Numbered from the stretch's first letter, positions 7,217-14,480 are shown. The stretch is 15,405 nt of DNA from Clostridiaceae bacterium UBA5444 (GCA_002426575.1 DIRE01000078.1:2008-17412), one strand, 5' to 3'. Numbers and translations are program-made. Notes: generated by a model not told the origin, from the letters alone.

Positions 7217-7516
7217 CTACCTGCTTTGGGTTCTTTTAGTGGACATATCAGTGTCTTTATATGTTGCAAGTATATAGTCTTCATCCATATACTCAAATGG
7301 CTCTTCTTTTAGCACATCCTCTATTATACGTATAAGCCTTCCATCCTTAATACTTTTTTCCCTCTTTGCTCTTAGTTCAAATAAAAGTTCAACAGCATCG
7401 AGTAGGTTTTTAAACTCATAGTCTTTTACTCTATCTTCAATTTCTATTTGCTTCTTATGGAGATTGCTGCTGCTAAACTTTTCTGATTCTTTTATCATTC
7501 TATCTAAATCATCCAT
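7217..7516 (-). CDS. Hypothetical charged protein
   Basis: A 99-residue soluble protein of unknown function. It is strongly charged (many Glu, Asp, Lys and Arg), has no signal peptide, membrane segment or cysteine pair, and is probably mostly helical (for example NLLDAVELLFELRAKREKS, residues 37-55). On the minus strand, AGGAGGATC sits well before the ATG, which supports a real gene. It lies 68 bp downstream of the M20-family amidohydrolase gene on the same strand and ahead of the minus-strand terminator, so the two are probably cotranscribed. I do not recognise its family. Confidence 0.72.
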   Translation of the reverse strand: MDDLDRMIKESEKFSSSNLHKKQIEIEDRVKDYEFKNLLDAVELLFELRAKREKSIKDGRLIRIIEDVLKEEPFEYMDEDYILATYKDTDMSTKRTQSR

Positions 7517-7584
7517 GCAAGGATCCTCCTAAAATATGTTTTATAATGCACAAGAATTATGAGTAAGTATTAGAGACCTAGTTG

Positions 7585-8751
7585 TTAAAACTGGCTTTTT
7601 TGTCTATTAAATTCTTCTTTTATCTCGTCCCTAATCTGGTCATGTGTTATTATATCATATCCTGTAAGAGCAAGTGCCTGGGCTGCTTTAATTGTATTAT
7701 CAAGTGCAAACTCAGTCTGGGTTGCTTTTGCAAACTCTATTGTATGAGAAGGGACCCCCTCATCACATATTTTTATATAGGGATGGATTGAAGGGACGAA
7801 GTGGCTTACATTTCCCATGTCTAAAGATCCAAAGCTATTTCTTGCACCTTCAATATCTATTATTCCACATTCTTTTAAATTGTGGCAGAATATTTTAGAC
7901 AAACTACGATTTGTAACTAGATTGTCATTAGACAATTCATAATTTCTTATTTCTAACTTTGCCCCCACTGCAGTAGCTGCTGCCTTAGCACAGTTTTTAA
8001 CCTTATCAGCGACCTCATCTAATGTAGACCTTCTTATAGCTCGAACATAAAATCTTGCAACGGCTCTATGAGGCACTATATTTGCAGCTTCTCCTCCTTC
8101 TGAGATGATACCATGTATTTTTACATCAGACGTTACATGCTGCCTTAAGGCATTCACCATATTGAAGGTTTCAATACAAGCGTTTAATGCGTTTATCCCT
8201 TTTTCAGGCTCTGATGAAGCATGGGCTGGTTTACCTAAAAAAGTGAATTCGATGGCATCTACAGCAAGGGATGATCCACTTTCGCGAGTGGTATCGGCCG
8301 GGTGCACCATCATTGCAGCATCAATTCCATCAAACACACCCTTCTGGGCCATAATCACCTTAGCACCGCTTGTTTCCTCTGCAGGGCATCCAAGTACTAC
8401 AACCCTGCCGCCTATGGCATCTATAACCCTGCTAAGGCCTATAGCTGCTGCTATACTGGCTACAGCTATAAGATTATGTCCACAACCATGACCAACACTA
8501 GGAAGGGCATCATATTCACACAAAAATGCTACACTTGGAGAGGTTTCTTTCCCAAAAGAAGCTATAAATTCAGTTCCTAAATCTAAGAAGTTTTTTTCTA
8601 CTTTGAATCCATACTTTTCGAGGGTTTGGGCAAGCTGTTCCTGCGCTTTGTATTCATTATATCCTGTTTCAGGGTTTTCATATAGAAATTTGCTTATTTC
8701 CGACAATTCGCCTTTGATTGATTCTATAAATCCTACTATTTTCTGCTTCAT
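7585..8751 (-). CDS. M20D-family amidohydrolase/metallopeptidase (PM20D2/AbgB-like)
   Basis: A 388-residue cytosolic metal-dependent amidohydrolase. Visible motifs are EYDALP (79-84) and GHGCGHN (87-93) for the metal centre, the catalytic GCPAEE (121-126), HPAD (150-153), and the start of the dimerisation (lid) domain at GKPAHAS (173-179). The E-Y-D-A-L-P...G-H-x-C-G-H-N pattern is that of the branch containing AbgB and PM20D2, which cleaves N-acyl amino acids or dipeptide-like amides, rather than classical carboxypeptidases. Substrate is inferred only by family. On the minus strand, AGGAGGG precedes the ATG with 8-base spacing. It is transcribed away from gin and probably together with the small hypothetical gene downstream. 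Confidence 0.9.
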   Translation of the reverse strand: MKQKIVGFIESIKGELSEISKFLYENPETGYNEYKAQEQLAQTLEKYGFKVEKNFLDLGTEFIASFGKETSPSVAFLCEYDALPSVGHGCGHNLIAVASIAAAIGLSRVIDAIGGRVVVLGCPAEETSGAKVIMAQKGVFDGIDAAMMVHPADTTRESGSSLAVDAIEFTFLGKPAHASSEPEKGINALNACIETFNMVNALRQHVTSDVKIHGIISEGGEAANIVPHRAVARFYVRAIRRSTLDEVADKVKNCAKAAATAVGAKLEIRNYELSNDNLVTNRSLSKIFCHNLKECGIIDIEGARNSFGSLDMGNVSHFVPSIHPYIKICDEGVPSHTIEFAKATQTEFALDNTIKAAQALALTGYDIITHDQIRDEIKEEFNRQKSQF

Positions 8752-8869
8752 AAAAAATCCCTCCTATTTTAACTATTTTGTGCTTTAACTTTTAATGTAT
8801 ACTTTATTTTAGATATTATTTATAATACCACAAAAATAAAAGTATACAGGCTCAATTTTTAATATTACT

Positions 8870-8898
8870 GAATAAAATAATACTAATAAGTCAATAAT
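8870..8898 (+). promoter_or_regulatory. Candidate sigma-F promoter of gin
   Basis: GAATA (8870-8874) matches the GHATA -35 element and is followed after 15 bp by GTCAATAAT (8890-8898), which fits 7 of 9 positions of the sigma-F -10 consensus GGHRARHWT. Transcription would begin about 25 bp before the gin start. In Bacillus the gin gene is known to be under sigma-F. Confidence 0.5.
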
Positions 8899-8929
8899 TG
8901 GAGTAGATATATTTGAGGTTGGTGATTTA

Positions 8930-9118
8930 ATGGAGACTGGGGAAAAGTGCATTATTTGTGGCAGCGTTTCAGACTCTCTAGAGGGGATAAACATACTTGG
9001 AAAGTTCATATGTACAGAATGTGAAAGATCCATAGTAGATTGTAATATAGATAAGGTTGAATACGATAGATATAAAGAAAGTATAAAAGAGAATATTTGG
9101 GAAGACAATGTGCTTTAG
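8930..9118 (+). CDS. gin: Sigma-G inhibitor Gin (CsfB)
   Basis: A 62-residue anti-sigma factor. Its signature is a pair of CxxC motifs that bind zinc, CIIC at residues 7-10 and CTEC at 28-31, with the conserved GKFICTECE context and a charged helical tail. In Bacillus Gin binds sigma-G (and sigma-E) to prevent premature late-sporulation transcription in the wrong compartment or time. Length agrees with the Bacillus protein. A GAGGTTGGTGA stretch (8915-8925) forms the ribosome binding site. Its location ahead of the yaaO-like, tmk, darA, holB and ricT genes matches the place of csfB in the Bacillus subtilis chromosome, and a sigma-F-like promoter lies just upstream. Confidence 0.9.
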   Translation: METGEKCIICGSVSDSLEGINILGKFICTECERSIVDCNIDKVEYDRYKESIKENIWEDNVL

Positions 9119-9142
9119 CCTAAATTCATATGACTAAGAAGA

Positions 9143-9192
9143 ATTAAATTGAAAAACTCCTGTATATATTTATAGGAGCTTTTCAATTTAAT
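9143..9192. terminator. Bidirectional terminator between gin and rubredoxin
   Basis: A 13-bp perfect stem, ATTAAATTGAAAA (9143-9155) with TTTTCAATTTAAT (9180-9192), continues past one mismatch into CTCC/GGAG (9157-9160 with 9175-9178). The A and T runs are within the stem. It separates two convergent genes and so probably ends both transcripts. Confidence 0.75.
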
Positions 9193-9203
9193 AGTAATAT
9201 TAA

Positions 9204-9365
9204 TTATTCTTCTTTTTCAAAGTCTGATTTTGGTACTCCACAAAGAGGACAAACCCAATCATCTGGAAGGTTTTCAAAACTTGTTCCTGGAGCTATGCCA
9301 TTATCTGGGTCACCAATTTCTGGATCATAAACATACCCGCATGCTGTGCAAACATATTTATCCAT
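9204..9365 (-). CDS. Rubredoxin
   Basis: A 53-residue cytosolic electron carrier holding one Fe(Cys)4 centre. The two knuckles are complete: YVCTACG (Cys6 and Cys9) and VCPLCG (Cys39 and Cys42). The usual core YDPEIGDPDNGIAPGTSFE and DDWVCP also matches the family, and length is normal. On the minus strand AGGAGTGAT precedes the ATG at 9365. Rubredoxins pass electrons to oxygen- or superoxide-detoxifying enzymes (rubrerythrin, flavodiiron protein) in anaerobes, but none is in this window. It is a single gene convergent with gin and divergent from the decarboxylase. It interrupts the sporulation/replication cluster. Confidence 0.96.
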   Translation of the reverse strand: MDKYVCTACGYVYDPEIGDPDNGIAPGTSFENLPDDWVCPLCGVPKSDFEKEE

Positions 9366-9389
9366 GCCTATCACTCCTTTTCTACTGTG

Positions 9390-9416
9390 AAATCAGCTTA
9401 TTGTATTTGCTGATTT
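9390..9416 (-). promoter_or_regulatory. Inverted repeat and possible -10 box upstream of rubredoxin
   Basis: AAATCAGC (9390-9397) and GCTGATTT (9409-9416) form an 8-bp perfect inverted repeat with an 11-base gap, about 25 bp before the rubredoxin start. On the minus strand a TATAAT (9428-9423) lies immediately upstream, so the repeat would fall at the start of the transcript. It could be a leader hairpin or an operator. No -35 box is convincing. Confidence 0.4.
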
Positions 9417-9607
9417 AAACTCATTATACATTAATACAAAAAAATATGGAATATATATCTCTTAAATTATAGATAAAGAGGTGAATTTTATATAATTCTC
9501 GGATATAAGTATTAATTTAGGAAATATTAAATAGATATAGGTACGTTTTAATGCTTTTAAAGGGAAAATACGAATCTTATAGAATTTATAGTCAAGGAGG
9601 GTTCAAA

Positions 9608-11059
9608 ATGATAAATAGTACGCCGTTATATGATGGATTAAAAAGATATATAGATGAAAATAATATAAACTTTCATATGCCAGGGCATAAGGGAGGGCAT
9701 GGCATATTAAATATAAAGGAGAAACCAGATTTTAAAGATAATATATTATTGATAGACCAAACAGAGGTATCAGGACTTGATAATCTCCATCTTCCCGAAG
9801 GAATAATTAAAGAGGCTGAAGAACTTGCAGCAAGGGCATTTAGATCTGATTATACATACTTCCTTGTAAATGGAACAACCTGTGGGGTTTATTCTATGAT
9901 ACTTGGAGTTACAAACCATGGCGATAAAATAATAGTTCCAAGAAACAGCCATAGAAGTGTTGTTGGTGCTTTGATATTAGGAGGATTATGGCCAGTATAT
10001 TATGAACCAGAGGTGGATTTTGAAAAGGGAATTGCAGTTTCAGTGTCCTTAGAAAAGATAGAAGAGGCAATAGAAAAAAACCCTGATGCAAAGGCGGTAC
10101 TTGTTACTAATCCAACATTTTATGGAACATGCTCAGATATTGAGGCAATAGCAGAGCTAGTTCACAAAAACGATATGGTATTTCTCGTTGATGAGGCTCA
10201 TGGAGCCCATCTTCCTTTTAGCAAGAAGCTTCCACTAAATGCTATGGATGCAGGGGCTGATGCAGCAGTATCAAGTACCCATAAAACCCTATCCTCATTT
10301 ACTCAAAGCTCCATGCTTCATGTGAGGAAAGGCAGGGTAGATGTAGAGAAGATTGAGTTCATGCTTAGGCTTACTCAAAGCACAAGTCCTTCATATATAC
10401 TTATGGCAAGCCTTGATCTTGCAAGGTTCCAAATGGAGGAACATGGAGAGGAACTTATAGATAACCTGCTTTATATGGTAGATGATTTTAGAGAAAAAGT
10501 GAGTCAAATACCAGATATATATTGTTTCGGAAAAGAAATAATAGGTCAGCATAATGTGGTGGACTTCGATCCTACAAAGATAGTAATAAACTTTAGAAAC
10601 CTTGGCGTAACAGGAACAAGGATAGATGAGATATTGAGAAAAGAATATAAAATACAAGTAGAATTAAGCGACCTATATAATATACTTGCAATGGGTACTG
10701 TAGCAGATGTTCAGGAGAATTATGATGTCTTATACAATGCATTGGTAGATATATCCAAAAAGCATAAGGGGCAAAAAGAGATAAGAAGGATTCCAGACAT
10801 CAAATGGGAAACGCCATACCAAGCCCTAAACCCTAGGGAAGCACTTTATGAACCAATGGAGATGATAGACTTTGAGAAAAGCGATGGAAAGGTTAGTGCA
10901 GAGATAATAGCACCCTATCCACCAGGAATTCCTGCGATTGTGCCTGGAGAGATAATATCAAAGTCTACTATTGAGAATATAAATAGAATGAGAGAAGCAG
11001 GAATTAAAATAAATGGGCCGAGAGACCAAAAGCTTGAAAAGATTGCAGTGATAAAATAA
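9608..11059 (+). CDS. Orn/Lys/Arg decarboxylase family PLP enzyme (YaaO-like)
   Basis: A 483-residue pyridoxal-phosphate enzyme of fold type I. Motifs: HMPGHKGG (23-30), a TYFLVNGTT segment (83-91) for phosphate binding, DEAHGAH (195-201) with the cofactor-contacting Asp, and STHKT (223-227), whose Lys226 forms the Schiff base. The C-terminal Orn/Lys/Arg decarboxylase domain contains EIIAPYPPGIPAIVPGE. These enzymes decarboxylate arginine, lysine or ornithine to polyamines or their precursors, and the actual substrate is not certain. AAGGAGGG at 9595-9602 points to ATG 9608 rather than the longer in-frame ATG at 9551. In B. subtilis the yaaO gene also lies directly before tmk. Confidence 0.93.
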   Translation: MINSTPLYDGLKRYIDENNINFHMPGHKGGHGILNIKEKPDFKDNILLIDQTEVSGLDNLHLPEGIIKEAEELAARAFRSDYTYFLVNGTTCGVYSMILGVTNHGDKIIVPRNSHRSVVGALILGGLWPVYYEPEVDFEKGIAVSVSLEKIEEAIEKNPDAKAVLVTNPTFYGTCSDIEAIAELVHKNDMVFLVDEAHGAHLPFSKKLPLNAMDAGADAAVSSTHKTLSSFTQSSMLHVRKGRVDVEKIEFMLRLTQSTSPSYILMASLDLARFQMEEHGEELIDNLLYMVDDFREKVSQIPDIYCFGKEIIGQHNVVDFDPTKIVINFRNLGVTGTRIDEILRKEYKIQVELSDLYNILAMGTVADVQENYDVLYNALVDISKKHKGQKEIRRIPDIKWETPYQALNPREALYEPMEMIDFEKSDGKVSAEIIAPYPPGIPAIVPGEIISKSTIENINRMREAGIKINGPRDQKLEKIAVIK

Positions 11060-11125
11060 CGGTGATAAAATTAAATTTAAAAGCAAAAAAGCAAAAACCG
11101 TAGGTTGACGAAAGGATGGGGTTTA

Positions 11126-11770
11126 ATGAAGGGTAAGCTTATTGTTATAGAAGGACCAGATGGCTCTGGAAAAAGCACTCAGATTGATATTATGAGGAAA
11201 TATTTAGAGGATAAAGGCTTTGATGTGGTTGAAACAAGGGAGCCCGGAGGAACCAAAATAGGGGAGAAGATAAGGGATATAATACTTGATACAGAAAATA
11301 CTGAAATGGATCCTGTATGTGAAGCATTACTATATGCGGCATCAAGAGCACAACACGTATCTGAAGTTATAAAACCAGAGATAGAGAAAGGCAAGATTGT
11401 AATATGTACAAGATATATATATTCATCTTTGGTTTACCAAGGCATTGGAAGAGGCCTTGGAGTTGACATGGTATCTGCTATAAATACTGCAGCAATACAA
11501 GGAATGATGCCAGATCTTACCTTGTTATTTGATATAGATCCAGTGGTGGGTATAAAAAGGAAAATTAGTGATGGAAAAGCAGACAGGCTTGAACTTGAGG
11601 ATATAAAGTTTCACAAAAAGGTATATAATGGATATAAAGAGATAGCTTCACTATATAAAGATATAAAGGTTATTGATGCATCAAGAAGTATAGACGAGAT
11701 ACAGAAAAGTGTATTAGAAATAATAGATAAAACTTTAGACATAGGGAGTAAAAATTATAGAGGGAGGTGA
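11126..11770 (+). CDS. tmk: Thymidylate kinase
   Basis: A 214-residue enzyme that phosphorylates dTMP to dTDP with ATP, essential for dTTP supply. The P-loop GPDGSGKST is at residues 10-18, TREPGGT at 37-43, and the dTMP-contacting segment RYIYSSLVYQG at 96-106. The lid segment with KADRLELED follows later. The residue before this arginine is Thr95 where most homologues have Asp (DR motif), a notable but not necessarily damaging change. ATG 11126 has AAAGGATGG (about 11110-11118) in front; a TTG at 11105 is in frame but less likely. The stop overlaps the ribosome binding site of darA, so the two are tightly coupled. Confidence 0.95.
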   Translation: MKGKLIVIEGPDGSGKSTQIDIMRKYLEDKGFDVVETREPGGTKIGEKIRDIILDTENTEMDPVCEALLYAASRAQHVSEVIKPEIEKGKIVICTRYIYSSLVYQGIGRGLGVDMVSAINTAAIQGMMPDLTLLFDIDPVVGIKRKISDGKADRLELEDIKFHKKVYNGYKEIASLYKDIKVIDASRSIDEIQKSVLEIIDKTLDIGSKNYRGR

Positions 11771-11775
11771 TTTGT

Positions 11776-12105
11776 ATGAAACTTGTAATAGCAATTGTCC
11801 AGGATGATGATTCTGCAAGTTTGCTTAATAAGCTTACAAAAGAAGAGTTTAGAGTAACCAAGCTTGCAACGACGGGAGGATTCTTAAGATCTGGAAATAC
11901 AACTCTTTTAGTTGGAGTTGAGGATGAGGATGTGGATAAAGTAATTGGAATTATTAAAAACTTATGTGAAACAAGGAGCCAAGTAGTAACTTCCACATCA
12001 CCAATTGCAGGTACAACTGGTGTATACGTTCCTTATCCAGTTGAAGTTTCTGTAGGAGGAGCTACAGTATTTGTAGTAGATGTAGATAGGTTTGAAAAGG
12101 TATAA
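11776..12105 (+). CDS. darA: Cyclic di-AMP receptor DarA/PstA (YaaQ)
   Basis: A 109-residue PII-like signal protein (formerly DUF970) that binds the second messenger c-di-AMP as a trimer. It starts MKLVIAIVQDDD and contains the ligand-loop region RVTKLATTGGFLRSGNTTLL, residues 26-45. From memory of the characterised Bacillus and Staphylococcus proteins, ligand contacts include Arg26, Thr28, Phe36, Leu37, Asn41 and Gly47, and all are present. AGGGAGGTGA (11761-11770) lies across the tmk stop codon. It is cotranscribed with tmk and followed by a strong terminator that separates it from holB. An ATG at 11767 is in frame but inside the ribosome binding site. Confidence 0.93.
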   Translation: MKLVIAIVQDDDSASLLNKLTKEEFRVTKLATTGGFLRSGNTTLLVGVEDEDVDKVIGIIKNLCETRSQVVTSTSPIAGTTGVYVPYPVEVSVGGATVFVVDVDRFEKV

Positions 12106-12117
12106 TATATAGCGTAT

Positions 12118-12148
12118 GGGAGACTTACTTTAAGTCTCCATTTTTTTT
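12118..12148 (+). terminator. Rho-independent terminator after darA
   Basis: GGAGACTTA (12119-12127) pairs with TAAGTCTCC (12131-12139) around a 3-base loop, followed by eight T (12141-12148). It ends the decarboxylase-tmk-darA transcript and implies separate transcription of holB-ricT. Confidence 0.88.
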
Positions 12149-12202
12149 ATTAACTGTAGTTAATCATACTTCTTAACTATTCCCTCTTACCTATTACCTT
12201 GC

Positions 12203-12251
12203 ATAATTAATATGATATAATTGATTTTGCATTGTGTATAATTAATATGAT
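12203..12251 (+). repeat. Direct repeat of a 14-bp palindrome-containing element upstream of holB
   Basis: ATAATTAATATGAT occurs at 12203-12216 and again at 12238-12251, with 35-bp periodicity, in the leader or promoter region of holB. Each copy contains a TATAAT-like or ATTAAT core. It may be an operator pair or a local duplication around a promoter; no -35 box with correct spacing was found. Confidence 0.5.
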
Positions 12252-12284
12252 GTATACCCTATACTGTATGGAAGGATGATATGT

Positions 12285-13265
12285 ATGGTGTTTGAAGATA
12301 TAGTTGGCCAGAGCAATGCTATAAAAGTTATTAAAAACTCATTATTAAATAATAGGGCTGGTCATGCATATATATTTTGTGGACCTGATGGGGTTGGAAA
12401 AAGTTTAGCGGCATCTATATTTGCAGCTGCTTTAAATTGTAAGGAAGCAGAAGGTAATCCATGTAATTTATGCACATCCTGTATAAAAGCTAAAAGTGGA
12501 AACCATCCGGATATAATTGACTTTAAAACGGAAAGAACCATAATCAGGGTTGATGATATTAGAGGGCTGCAAAAGGATATGCAAAAAAAACCATATGAGT
12601 CGGAAAATAATATATATATAATACATGAAGGAGATAAAATGAATGAAGAGGCACAGAATTGTCTCTTAAAGACTCTTGAGGAACCTCCTTTATATGTTAC
12701 AATAATAATTTTGGCAAAAAATGAGCATTATTTTCTTAGCACTATAACCTCTAGATGCCAAATAGTAAAGTTTACAAGAGCACCAGAGAAAGAAATTGAG
12801 GATTACTTAAAAAAGAATATGGGAGTTCTTGATTATGAAGCAAGATATGCAGCCTCCTTTTCAGAAGGTATATTGCAAAGGGCCAAAGATTATCTATCTA
12901 ATGATGAATTTAAGGAAAGCAGAAATAATATAATAAATATGTGTGCCAGAATAAAGTCTATTGACAAGGCAGGTGCTCTTTCATACTTAAATTATTTTAT
13001 GGATAATAAGAGTAAAATAGATTATATATTAACCGTAATGGTATCTTTTTATAGGGATATAATGATATATAAAGAGACTAAAGATAATAAATATATTACA
13101 AATATTGATAAAGTTGATATAATCAATAGAGAGAGCTTAAAGTATACCTATACTAATTTATATAATATTATAAGCGTATTAAAACAAACATCTGATAACT
13201 TAAAGTATAATATAAATTTTCAGCTTTCTATGGAGCTTATGCTACTTAAATTACAGGAGGGGTAA
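12285..13265 (+). CDS. holB: DNA polymerase III subunit delta'
   Basis: A 326-residue clamp-loader subunit. The AAA+ domain has Walker A GPDGVGKS (33-40), a zinc module with Cys52, Cys60, Cys63 and Cys66, a hydrophobic Walker B-like strand IYIIHEGDKM (110-119), LEEPP (131-135) and the SRC motif (156-158, in TSRCQIVKF). Delta' opens the sliding clamp together with delta and tau/gamma. AAGGA (12272-12276) favours ATG 12285 over ATG 12276. It is preceded by the darA terminator, so it needs its own promoter. ricT starts six bases after its stop codon, so the two are cotranscribed. In B. subtilis yaaR lies between darA and holB; it is absent here. Confidence 0.95.
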   Translation: MVFEDIVGQSNAIKVIKNSLLNNRAGHAYIFCGPDGVGKSLAASIFAAALNCKEAEGNPCNLCTSCIKAKSGNHPDIIDFKTERTIIRVDDIRGLQKDMQKKPYESENNIYIIHEGDKMNEEAQNCLLKTLEEPPLYVTIIILAKNEHYFLSTITSRCQIVKFTRAPEKEIEDYLKKNMGVLDYEARYAASFSEGILQRAKDYLSNDEFKESRNNIINMCARIKSIDKAGALSYLNYFMDNKSKIDYILTVMVSFYRDIMIYKETKDNKYITNIDKVDIINRESLKYTYTNLYNIISVLKQTSDNLKYNINFQLSMELMLLKLQEG

Positions 13266-13271
13266 GTTAAG

Positions 13272-14156
13272 ATGATAACGGTTGTAGGAGTAAGATTTAA
13301 AAAAGCCGGTAAAATATATTATTTTGATCCAGATGATTCTGACATTAGCTCTGGAGACTTTGCTATTGTAGAAACAGCAAGGGGGATAGAGTTTGGAGAA
13401 GTTGTAGTAGGGCCTAAGGAGGTTGTAGAGGAAGATATTATAGCTCCTTTAAAAAAGGTAATAAGGGTGGCTAGTGAGGAAGATAAAGAAAAGAATATAA
13501 TGAACAAGGTAAAAGAAAAACAAGCCTTTGATATATGCCTTAAAAAGATTGAGGAACACGAACTTTCAATGAAACTTGTAGATGTTGAGTATACCTTTGA
13601 TAATAATAAGGTTATATTTTATTTTACTGCAGATGGAAGAGTTGATTTCAGAGAACTTGTAAAAGACTTGGCCGCAATCTTTAAGACTAGAATAGAATTA
13701 AGACAGATTGGTGTCAGAGACGAGGCCAAGATGGTCGGCGGTATAGGACCTTGTGGAAAACAGTGTTGTTGTGCCCAATTTCTAGGAGAATTTGATCCTG
13801 TATCTATTAAAATGGCAAAGGAACAAAGCCTTTCGTTGAACCCAACCAAGATATCAGGTCTTTGTGGTAGACTCATGTGCTGCTTGAAATATGAGCATAA
13901 TACATATGAAGAGCTGTTGAAAAATACGCCACAAACGGGCGCAATAGTTGTAACGCCTTTAGGTAAAGGTACCGTAGTAGATTCATACACACTTCTTGAA
14001 AGAGTAAAAGTGAAAGTTAAATTGAATGATGGTACCGAAGATTTACTTCAATATCAGATATCTGATATTGAAGTAACAGGTGAACTAGACCCAGCATATG
14101 TAAAAACTGAAGATAATAATCATAATATTTCAGACATGATAGGTTTGGATGATTAA
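13272..14156 (+). CDS. ricT: RicT, PSP1-domain regulator of RNA processing (YaaT)
   Basis: A 294-residue cytosolic protein with the PSP1 C-terminal domain. The conserved cysteine cluster is CGKQCCC (Cys161, 165, 166, 167) followed by GLCGRLMCC (Cys198, 203, 204). In B. subtilis RicT joins RicA and RicF in a complex carrying [4Fe-4S] clusters, which helps RNase Y-dependent mRNA maturation and promotes sporulation, competence and biofilm formation. Partners are not in this window. GGAGGGG (about 13256-13262) lies within the end of holB, and only 6 bases separate the two genes. Length fits the family. The short C-terminal tail is acidic and polar. Confidence 0.95.
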   Translation: MITVVGVRFKKAGKIYYFDPDDSDISSGDFAIVETARGIEFGEVVVGPKEVVEEDIIAPLKKVIRVASEEDKEKNIMNKVKEKQAFDICLKKIEEHELSMKLVDVEYTFDNNKVIFYFTADGRVDFRELVKDLAAIFKTRIELRQIGVRDEAKMVGGIGPCGKQCCCAQFLGEFDPVSIKMAKEQSLSLNPTKISGLCGRLMCCLKYEHNTYEELLKNTPQTGAIVVTPLGKGTVVDSYTLLERVKVKVKLNDGTEDLLQYQISDIEVTGELDPAYVKTEDNNHNISDMIGLDD

Positions 14157-14169
14157 TATTAAAAATATC

Positions 14170-14198
14170 TTTAAATATTGATATGTTTCTGTTAGAAT
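14170..14198 (+). promoter_or_regulatory. Vegetative promoter of the ferredoxin gene
   Basis: TTTAAA (14170-14175) and TAGAAT (14193-14198) are 17 bp apart, and TGT immediately before the latter makes an extended -10 element. Matches to consensus are 4 and 5 of 6. The start of transcription would be near 14205, just before the ribosome binding site. Confidence 0.55.
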
Positions 14199-14230
14199 AA
14201 AAACGTAAGGAAACATAGGAGGTGAACAAA

Positions 14231-14398
14231 GTGGCTTATCATATTACTGATGATTGTATAGCTTGTGGTGCATGTCAACCAGAATGCCCAACAGATGCTA
14301 TTTCAGAGGGAGATATTTATTCAATAGATCCAGAAAAGTGCATTGATTGTGGAGCTTGTGCAGGAGTATGTCCTGTAGACGCACCTCAACCAGAATAG
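14231..14398 (+). CDS. 2[4Fe-4S] clostridial-type ferredoxin
   Basis: A 55-residue low-potential electron carrier. Two complete cluster motifs are visible: CIACGACQPEC (Cys9, 12, 15, with Cys19 before Pro20) and CIDCGACAGVC (Cys37, 40, 43, with Cys47 before Pro48). The sequence closely follows the classical clostridial ferredoxin pattern (AYxI...CxxCGxCxxECPxxAIxxG). It starts with GTG after a strong AGGAGGTGA (14217-14225). It has its own promoter and terminator and is probably highly expressed as a single gene. In fermentative anaerobes such ferredoxins link pyruvate oxidation, hydrogenases and other redox enzymes. Here it lies after ricT, at the place where Bacillus has yabA. Confidence 0.97.
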   Translation: MAYHITDDCIACGACQPECPTDAISEGDIYSIDPEKCIDCGACAGVCPVDAPQPE

Positions 14399-14410
14399 AA
14401 GTACTTATAA

Positions 14411-14434
14411 AAGAGACCCTAAGGGTCTTTTTTT
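14411..14434 (+). terminator. Rho-independent terminator of the ferredoxin gene
   Basis: AGACCC (14414-14419) pairs with GGGTCT (14423-14428) around a 3-base loop, extended by flanking A/T bases, with a T run to 14434. A second AAAAAGACCC (14437-14446) can instead pair with GGGTCTTTTT (14423-14432), forming an alternative hairpin. Confidence 0.85.
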
Positions 14435-14480
14435 ATAAAAAGACCCAATGTACAGTTCACAATTCACAATGCACAATTTA

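Noticed and set aside
8105..8491. 128-codon open frame on the plus strand
   Set aside because: It is antisense to the M20D amidohydrolase, which has full motifs and a strong ribosome binding site; the frame is a shadow of its codon use.
8809..9108. 99-codon open frame on the minus strand over gin
   Set aside because: It lacks a family match and overlaps gin, which has both CxxC motifs and a matching neighbourhood.
9230..9418. 62-codon open frame on the plus strand
   Set aside because: It is antisense to the rubredoxin gene, whose four cysteines and conserved core leave no doubt.
13619..13990. 123-codon open frame on the minus strand with several cysteines
   Set aside because: It is the antisense shadow of ricT; the sense protein has the complete PSP1 cysteine motif.
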